NCBI GenBank assembly: GCA_963995505.1
Contig: OZ023181.1
Location: 19,836,221-19,900,220 of the forward strand
Length of the DNA stretch: 64,000 bases
DNA from: Hypericum androsaemum
Lineage: Eukaryota; Streptophyta; Magnoliopsida; Malpighiales; Hypericaceae
Reading direction: 5' to 3'
In this document: in pieces, positions 56,285 to 64,000 of the stretch
How the letters are laid out: every line of letters starts with the position of its first letter
How positions within the stretch are numbered: position 1 is the stretch's first letter
The notes under the pieces: generated by a model
Told to the model about the DNA's origin: nothing
What the model saw: only the letters and a program-made list of their open reading frames with translations
The model's database searches: none
Position numbers and translations under genes: made by a program

Positions 56285-56595
56285 TGTCAAATATCCCACA
56301 ACTCTCAGAAGAAGTATCGCAGGAGACCAGCTCTTCACCTTCAACGGTCACAAGTCACGATCCCATTTCATACAGCAACAACTCACGTAATTATCTCCAG
56401 GAGTTGCATTTCAGATCTTTTGATCCACGTAGCATAACAACCATAAAGCCACTTCTCTTGTAATATTGGAGTTAGTTGTACGTGGTCACTAGAACTTAGT
56501 TTAGTAGTTGTAGCTTTGCTGTATAAATATGTAAGCTTCTGCTGTAATTATTTAATAAGAAATTTTAGATATTTCTCTAATCTCAAACTTCCACA
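56285..56595 (+). repeat. TRIM-like array, LTR 4 (terminal)
   Basis: 311 bp; followed by gtatcaga rather than a primer site, marking the right end of the insertion. Confidence 0.88.
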
Positions 56596-56762
56596 GTATC
56601 AGATAAAACATATTAAAATATAAAGTAATGATATGTAGTATTTGAGTACGAAATCTAAGATAAAACCAAAAGAATATCAAAAACCAAAAAGTCCCAAACG
56701 GCCAAACTACCAAGCCGGATCCGGGTATACACCTATACAAACGACCAAGCCAAATACCATAA

Positions 56763-57542
56763 TCAAGGAGGAGGGGCGAAAGACCAATAATGATCATGAC
56801 CACAAGCTGCCTCTTTAATTGCGAGGAGGATAGAAGAGGCGTCAACCTCCCAAGAAATTCTCTTGGCAATTGTGATACGCCACTCTTCAGCCGAAAGTAC
56901 TTCACGAAGGGCATCGTCAAATGACTTCATACCCTCCATAACCGAAGTAAAACTAAGCCCCAACATCGACCGCTTCGAAAACTTAATCTTCATCTGCGAT
57001 TTCGAAGCTTAGAAAAGAGCAGCGGCCTTATTCGAAGGCTTACAAACCCAACTACTAGAGCAGGTCAGAGTTGACAAGGATAATCGACTCACTTTAACCT
57101 TCTTGGCTAACCGAAAAGCAGCGACAGGATCCAACAGAGTGGCTGATGGAGTAGCAGCACGGCATTGCAGTTCAGCCGCACAATCTGACACATATACAGA
57201 AGCAAAAAACTTCTCCAACCAATCGGGGTCCTTATCGACATGGGGCATATCACCCCCGACACGAGTAGCATCAACTACACCACCCAACAAGCCATCCACC
57301 TTCAAACTAGAGTCTGTCACAATAGAGACCTGCACATCGAGAACCTGATCGCCGGCAGTAGCAGGCTGTGAAACAGGCTCCAAAAATATTGCAACAAGTT
57401 GCTGAGAATCAACAACCAGAGAAGCATCGCCAAGAAGTTCCCGCGAAGCCCCAACATCAGCAACAGCGGTGGCCAGCAGCGATTCAGCAAGCAGTTGCAC
57501 ATCTGAGGCCTGCCCAACTTCCACCTCTAGAGCACCATCCAA
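56763..57542 (-). pseudogene. LINE-like ORF, unrecognised protein with one stop
   Basis: Minus strand, starting MDGALEVEVGQASDVQLLAE. The frame runs to a TAA near 57009 and continues in the same frame from MKIKFSKRS to SFAPPP (56763). Its end, ISWEVDASSILLAIKEAACG, matches the 23046-23420 fragment (FSWDVDASSILSAIKAAAQG). Acidic and Val/Ala-rich early, basic around KKVKVSRLS. No named domain recognised. Two diverged copies, one within a LINE-like insertion, suggest retroelement origin; a host gene family is the alternative. Confidence 0.5.
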
Positions 57543-57699
57543 ACAAGGAGCAAGTTGCTGTTGACCGGCAAGAAAGGTCGGCTATACCCCCTCCTCGACT
57601 AGACAACCAGCCTCAACAACCTACACGAGCTTTAGCCTTTTTGGAAACAACTAAGGGGAAAGAAATTGGGTTAATTTTTTATTTATTTTATTTTTTAAG

Positions 57700-60600
57700 T
57701 CGATTAATCTAGATTTTAGACGTATCTATACCAAATTTTAACATATATATTACCATTAAAATAATATGTACTTTCGTTCTTGAGATGTTTGGGATAATGA
57801 TGCACTCGAAAAGCTTGGCCCATGAGTAATTCTTACGAGACAAATGCATATATTTTTTTAGAATGTTACGAGACAAATGAATAGATTTGGGCATTTTGGC
57901 AATGACGAGGCCAAGCGCATGCAGGATCCCAAAACATCCATTCCCCATTTGCATTTCAAGGACTTGTTTAGGTGGGGATGAAAACAATATTTTTCGTATT
58001 TGGTTTGAGACATTATCTCTATCCGTCCTTACCATTAAAAAAAGGCATTCCTTCAAGGATTGCATTTACAAACAGGATAATACAAAATATAATGCCAAAC
58101 AGTTTGTAGCCCAACGACATAAAACGTTGTAAATATCTATCAGGTCTAGAGTTCAAATTCTCTCAGTATCATAGCATAAAAATTTACTTTTAAAAAATAC
58201 AAAATACAATCTTTAAAGGAGATGATAGAAAATACTTGCCAACCAGAAAAAAAAGCGCAAAAAGATGATAAAAGAGCGTCTTTACCGGACCTCGCGCCTT
58301 TTTTCCCAAAAGATGGAACAAGTTGAAAAATTCAACGCCTCTTTACCGAGCCCAAGGTAAAAGTCAAAACGCAATGAAATCGGATTTATTAAAAAAATTT
58401 AATTAAGCTTATGAATATTAAAAATAATAAATATCGAGATTAGTAAAAGTAAAAGTCAAAACGACCGTAATGAGATTTCAACGTGGTTGCAGAGATCATG
58501 CATATCAACAAAGATCCTCTAGTTTCTCAAAAAAAAAACAAAGATCCTCTTCCGAACGTATGCCACGTGGGAATATCCCACCGCAAGGAACACGGGGGCA
58601 TAATCGGCAACCGTCGCTTCTAATTCAAGGGGAACCCACCGACGTTGACGGAAGCAGGATCCCAAACAAGCCAACACCCCGTCAACCACCGAAACGAAAG
58701 CACGACTCCAGCTGACGGAGACAAACGGCGACAAACGGCGGGGGTATAATTGAGATTATATATTGCGTAATAATCAATGGTGGGCGTGTTTTCTCTTTCT
58801 TGGGTTCTAAAGGGGGGCGCGATCACGTGCACCGACACTAGTTATTTTCGGCCATTTAACAAGTCCTTTTCTTCTGGGCCCCACCGAGTACCAACTACCG
58901 TGCACCGTCGATCACATGGACCATCATCACCCAAGACAGCCTATCGAGCGGTCGCCCGATGCCACGTGTACCTTCTCATGATCGTTTTACCGTTAACGAC
59001 TTACTATTTCCCCTTAAAAAAACGACTTACTATTTCCACCTAATCAACCTCTCTTCTAACGGCTTTCCTTGGTTTTTTTTTTCAGTCGGAAATGAAAGAT
59101 GTTATATGTCGGTGATGAAAATAAATTTAATATCATGACATTTTCAGGATTAAAAATTGAAAATTTTAGTTAAACTCGGGAGATCAGTAATATTCAACTT
59201 TTATATTTAGCAATACGAAACCCAATAGGAGGTCTTGGGTGTCGATTCCACACTTTACAAATAAATAAGACACGACATTGTCCGACTTTGAAAAAAAATT
59301 AGTATAGAAAAAAACGGGGGGCTCCATGTAAATTGTCGTTGTAACGTAAAACATGAAACAAATCCGAAAAAAATATCTCCAATATTCTACAATGTGCATG
59401 GAAACACCCCTGCTTTCCTCCGCCCTTCACGCCACTGAAGGCCAAAGACAAGGACAAACAAGAAAGAGAACAAAGGCCAAAGATAGGAACCTTCAACCTC
59501 ACTCTGTCTTTTCTAATTGTTTTATAATTCAAGGACATTAAAATAATTATCGTAGATAACAAATAATAACAAGATCCAATTGCTACACGGAAGATGGTTA
59601 TTGAAGCCGAATTTGGTGTATTGTACCCATTACTTGACGAAAAAATTTACAATAATTCAGATTAGATTCTATCGAAATATTACTGGTCCAAATATTACCG
59701 CTTATATATATATATATATATATAGAAACACCACGGTAGAGTTACTCTTCACTTGTCCCTCGCACCATTGTAGCAATCCAACTCAATATCTAACCAATAT
59801 AATATATGACTTCAACTACGGAACCGGACAGGGGAGATTGGTATCTGATCAATCCTCGCACATGAAAGGATCTGCTACAATAATTTAGATCCCGGCCTTT
59901 AAATTGTACGTACTTTTGTCCGGTCGAGTTTCTTGAACAGAGATCAAAGAGATCTAACAAGGAGAGTGATATTTTTGAGACAGGAAAGTTGATTTTAGTT
60001 TTTGTACATAGCGTCAGCGTTGTGTAGATCAACTAACAAAAATTGGTATAAGTTAACTTTAAATATAGAAATTGCATTATGTGAACGTAGTTGAGTTGAA
60101 AACTTAGTAAATAAAACTCAAAAATCTTGTTGTAATCATAACCGACTCGAAGTTGGACTACTGAGTTATATCGTGAATGGTATAATACAAAAAGAAAAAA
60201 ATAAGGGGGATGATGGATAGGGAAAGGTTACATGGGATGGGGAAGAGAGGTCCATTGGTTCACATGGGGAATTCTCAATCAATGTGAGGTGGGCCTTGCC
60301 AGTTGCCATCTTCACTTCCTCTCTCTCTCTTTCTTAAAGTTTCACACTTCAACCTCCGCGACAAAAGTAGCAAATTAGGCATTGGATATGGATTATTTTA
60401 AGACCATTGAATCCTCGATGATGAATACAATAATATTCCTATCCGAGCAGTAAGAAATTTAGATTTACTTAATAAAGTTTCGAGTTCAAATCTAACCAAT
60501 GTAAAAAGTATCGTTCTTGACTAAAAAATAAATCGTTAAAAGAATCGTTCTTAAATAAGCTCCGACAACTCTCGACTGTAAATGTCAAGATTTAAAAAAG

Positions 60601-61950
60601 AAAATAATACCCCTGGTCAAAACCCACAATGGCGAGTCAAACTGATCAATTTTCTTACCATTGTGATCTGGGTCAGGTCTCAGGACAGGACTGTCTCGCT
60701 GCCGAGAACTTAACAGCGACTTTACCTGGCAATGGAAGAAGAACCGCAAGGAGCTCAGTTTCTGTCTTGGGCAATTCTTCTTTCGCATGTCATAATCTGG
60801 TCACGGTGTATCCCAATTTAGTATCTTGCTGGATCCGACTAATCCAGCCTTGAAGCAGGTCGAGAAAACCGGTAACAATCTATTATGTAGTTTTGAATGA
60901 TGATGACAAAAAGTGAAAAGGAATGTATCACTTTCTTTGCACTAATCAATTAAATTTCATCGGTTACACTAAACAGTGACTAAGACCAGTAAAAAAGTGA
61001 AAAATTAAGACAAACATACCTTAGTAATTATTAAAAGGGCGCCAACGGTAGGAGTACAGTATCAAAGTTTCGCAGTTATTCTCACCTAATCATGAAGTTC
61101 TAGACTAGGAGATGTCCCAGCAACAAATTATAGAATCCAAAGTGCACCTTTCAACTGTTTCCTAGATTCCGTTACCGCGTGGCCGTAAAAAGTAGGAAAC
61201 AGTCGCTCCCTACCCAATAGCAATCCCCCACCATCTCACCAGCAATAGGTCTAAACAACATGCATAAAACAAACTAAACCAAGACGGACTTTAAGCACGG
61301 CCAGCTCTCCTATTCTGACGGACGGTATGTACAAGATCCGGGAACGAATTTACCGCCGTATGACTGATCGATGGTTACTAACGATTCATATTTCATGCAG
61401 GCAGATTGAGTTCGTAAACAACGTCGATTAGGTTATCTTTTAAAGGATCGAGCCATCTTTCATTTTTCAAAACTTGATATACCTTTTCATTAATACAAAC
61501 ATATATGCAGCTTTAGTCCATCAAAAAATAAAACAAACGAGAGCAACATGGGATTTTCACCATTTTCTGGTCACCAATTTCCAGCTTTATAAGCAGTTTT
61601 TGTAATTTTTTTGCACTAGCGTTCTTTAGGACATGCTTTTGTAGCCCAAAGTCACAGATCCCGCAGTGATGCCACTTTTTGGCACCTGTTTAATTTTTCG
61701 GAAGTTTTTCAATTCCAATATTTATTAAGTTGGTTAATTTGTATTCCAACTAATAACAGAATAACAGTAAAGCTTTTTATGAGAAACTTCAACACATTTG
61801 TGATATCTTATAATAAACGATATTCAAAGTCGAACACATAACATTTCGCTCGAGCCTGAAAAGAGTGACAAGTGTAAGGTAGAAAGAGTATATAAAAGTT
61901 AAGATGCCAAATGGACCCTCTTCCTCTTTCCCCACTATAGACCACAGGCC
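57700..61950. other. Long intergenic region, no gene seen
   Basis: AT-rich, with a TA microsatellite at 59703-59724. Short frames on both strands (for example near 58470-58840 and 60600-60850) lack motifs, codon structure or splice context. No transposon ends could be paired. Confidence 0.6.
59703..59724. repeat. (TA)n microsatellite
   Basis: About 22 bp of TA repeats. Confidence 0.9.
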
Positions 61951-61957
61951 ACTGAGG

Positions 61958-61965
61958 TTATAAAG
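61958..61965 (+). promoter_or_regulatory. TATA-like box and CT-rich leader of the beta-galactosidase gene
   Basis: ttataaag lies about 100 bp upstream of the ATG and is followed by a pyrimidine-rich leader (61980-62035), common in plant 5' UTRs. Confidence 0.55.
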
Positions 61966-62060
61966 CCAGCCAGGAAAGCCTCCACCTTTCCTCTCCCTCC
62001 CTCGACCTTCCCTCCCTCTCCCTCTCCCTCTGGCCTTGAGAAGTTGCAAGGGAAGAAGAA

Positions 62061-63943
62061 ATGGGAACAGTTTTCAAGTTGCTGGCTTTTCTTGTTGTAA
62101 TGTGGTTGGGCTTGCAGGTGGTGGTCCAGTGTGACGTCACCTATGATAGGAAGGCAATTATGATAAATGGGGAGAGGAGGATCCTCTTCTCTGGCTCCAT
62201 CCACTACCCAAGAAGCACTCCTGATGTATTCTAGCTCCAACCCATTTCCCATTCACCCAGTTTACTCTCAAAGTTCCAGTCTTTACTCTGTTTTAGGTAG
62301 AGATTTTCTTATAATTTGTTGGTGTGGTTCTGGCTGCAGATGTGGGAAGATCTGATACAGAAGGCTAAGGATGGTGGACTTGATGTGGTTGAGACCTATG
62401 TGTTCTGGAATGTGCATGAGCCAAGTCCTGGAAATGTACCTCTCTTTACTTTAGGCCCCTTTTTGGTCTTGTCTTCTTGCTTTTTAGTTCACTTGCTTGT
62501 TACCATTTTGAGGGGAAGTTGGAGCTTAACTTGGTGCATTTTGTTGCTTGTGGTTTTGTCAATTTGTTGGGTTGTTGCAGTACAATTTTGAAGGGAGATA
62601 TGACCTGGTGAGGTTCATTAAGACTGTACAGAAAGCAGGCCTCTATGCTCATCTTCGCATCGGTCCTTACGTTTGCGCGGAGTGGAATTTCGGGTACTAA
62701 ATCCTTGATTACCATTTCTTTCCTAGTTAGCCTGTCTTAGTTCTGTTAGTTGACTTAATATATTATTTTGTTTTTCATGTTTGCTTTAGGGGTTTTCCTG
62801 TCTGGTTGAAGTATGTCCCTGGAATCAGCTTCAGGACAGACAATGAGCCATTTAAGGTTTATGTCTTTCTCTTTGCCATTACGTTGGGTTAAAACTACAT
62901 CACGAAAACTGCAATGCAGTCGAATTTAGATGTTCTGATAAGCTCTCTTGTGCTAACAATGATAATTTACTGTCATGTTTGCAGAAAGCAATGCAAGGTT
63001 TCACCGAAAAGATTGTAAGCTTGATGAAAAGTGAAAGCTTGTTTGAATCCCAGGGTGGCCCAATTATACTATCCCAGGTTTCTGCTTTCCCATCTTTGCT
63101 CTTATTCTTAGTATTAGTTCTGCGCAATGACGAAATCGTTTCCTTCATTGGAATGCTGAGAATTTCTTTCAATTTTTGTTTGTGGTACTCTCGAGTAGTG
63201 ACCCTGCTATATGGTCATGTAGATTGAGAACGAATACGGAACTCAGAGTAAGCTGTTTGGGACTGCTGGTCATAATTATATGACTTGGGCAGCAAACATG
63301 GCCGTTGAAACGGGAACCGGGGTCCCCTGGGTGATGTGCAAAGAGGAGGATGCCCCAGATCCGGTGGTGAGCAAATCCTTTCCCGAATAATATAAATAAG
63401 ATGTGATATCTACTTATTTTGTAATCCTTATGATGAGTCCTGCTGAGGGCATCCCTACATTGTCGTTTCTAGATAAACACGTGCAATGGATTTTACTGCG
63501 ACTCATTCACTCCCAACAAGCCTTACAAGCCCACCATATGGACAGAAGCTTGGAGTGGATGGTACCTATCTATCATTTGCCCTTCCATCGAATAATTGCA
63601 TACTGCAAGTGTTCACTTTTTCTCAAGTTATTCTTCTTTTCATTACGAAGGTTCACTGAATTCGGAGGTCCAATTCATGAGCGTCCGGTTCAGGATTTGG
63701 CATTTGCTGTTGCACGGTTCATACAGAAAGGGGGATCCTTCATAAATTACTACATGGTCAGTTGTTCTTTCCGGGAGAAGGAGGATACGAGCTGCCGCGG
63801 TTGCTGAAATTTACTTGCAACAGAATTCATGACTTTTCTTGTGCTTTGTGAACAGTATCACGGAGGGACCAATTTCGGTCGCAGCGCTGGAGGTCCATTC
63901 ATCACTACCAGCTATGACTATGATGCTCCCATAGATGAATATG
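62061..63943 (+). CDS. BGAL: Beta-galactosidase, GH35 (5' part, nine exons seen)
   Basis: Hydrolyses terminal beta-galactosyl residues, usually of cell-wall polysaccharides in the apoplast. Exons: 62061-62225, 62340-62435, 62581-62693, 62790-62856, 62985-63077, 63223-63366, 63473-63561, 63651-63756, 63856-63943; all introns GT-AG and the frame is kept throughout. A signal peptide covers about residues 1-24 (ends VVQC). GH35 landmarks: [40 protein letters not shown], the acid/base Glu 182 in SQIENEYG, the nucleophile Glu 251 in WTEAWSGW, and YHGGTNFGR. About 320 residues are visible of a family usually 700-900 long; the rest lies past the window. No defect seen. Subgroup (BGAL1/3-like) is a guess. 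Confidence 0.95.
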
Positions 63944-64000
63944 GTAAAGTGGGAATGGTTTTATGTTGAAGCTATTTCAAGCCACCAGATATATCAGCTT

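Larger units (their letters stand above)
52527..56595 (+). mobile_element. Tandem array of a small non-autonomous LTR element (TRIM-like)
   Basis: Four 311-bp LTRs alternate with three internal regions of 942, 939 and 944 bp. Each LTR (tgtcaaatatcc...cttccaca) is followed by a tggtatcagagcc primer site (tggtatcaaagcc after the third), except the last. Each internal region starts with a short gag-like frame (MAITTPIKDIYF-type, broken) and contains a roughly 70-bp repeat two or three times. Five-base sequences gtgtc (52522-52526) and gtatc (56596-56600) flank the array with one mismatch. The structure fits one insertion expanded by unequal LTR recombination. No full gag or pol. Confidence 0.9.

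Noticed and set aside
58470..58840. Short overlapping frames in the intergenic region upstream of the beta-galactosidase
   Set aside because: No start context, motif, splice signal or homologous copy in the window.
1..64000. Possibility of a new multi-gene defence or metabolic system
   Set aside because: Host genes found are two duplicated KCS genes, one beta-galactosidase and two pseudogenes of known families; the rest is repeat-derived. Nothing forms a coherent unknown operon or gene cluster.

Overview
This window is nuclear DNA of a higher plant, most likely a eudicot. The evidence is genes with GT-AG introns (two 3-ketoacyl-CoA synthase genes and a GH35 beta-galactosidase), AT-rich non-coding DNA, an integrated plant pararetrovirus, Ty1/copia and Ty3/gypsy retrotransposons, LINE remnants, and hAT-like and Mutator-like DNA elements. 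The species cannot be fixed from sequence alone. Most of the 64 kb is repeat-derived.

Layout. 1-3767: 3' end of an endogenous caulimovirid (RT-RNase H, a viroplasmin-type ORF split by one stop, and a TATA-bearing non-coding region). 3801-9566: duplication copy 1, with KCS gene 1 (6082-8202). 9570-15120: two broken housekeeping genes, a CDK5RAP1/MiaB-type methylthiotransferase (plus strand) split by a Mutator-like element and a hAT-like MITE, and a Dim1/KsgA-type rRNA dimethyltransferase (minus strand). 15259-15976: hAT-like element. 16701-23618: LINE-like insertion carrying a nested decayed copia element (16980-23040). 24100-28560: tandem repeats, including a 22-bp minisatellite present in both orientations. 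29131-38280: LINE remnant split by a young, internally deleted Athila-like gypsy element (29273-37806). 38916-41820: second internally deleted gypsy element. 41821-43647: fragments of a further duplication copy, a copia relic and a LINE tail. 44398-51115: duplication copy 2, with KCS gene 2 (46608-48792). 51190-51665: another partial copy of the KCS 3' flank. 52527-56595: tandem array of a small LTR element (four LTRs, three internal regions). 56600-57650: LINE-like remnant. 57700-61950: no recognisable gene. 62061-64000: 5' part of a beta-galactosidase gene that runs off the window.

How it fits together. The two KCS genes encode 521-residue proteins differing at about 13 positions by eye, so they are a recent duplication in a local cluster; pieces of the same flanks recur at 38458-38745/43710-43960, 41821-42090 and 51190-51665. 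Several transposons sit in only one KCS copy, and the other copy preserves the empty site. This gives direct proof of target-site duplications and shows the insertions are younger than the duplication. Intact host coding capacity is limited to the KCS pair (very-long-chain fatty acid elongation at the ER) and the beta-galactosidase (secreted, probably cell wall). I found no convincing new multi-gene system. The notable items are structural: the empty-site pairs, a Mutator-like MITE with a GGA-repeat core, an apparent MULE/MITE family pair, the tandem LTR array, and in-frame RT-to-integrase deletion derivatives of gypsy elements.
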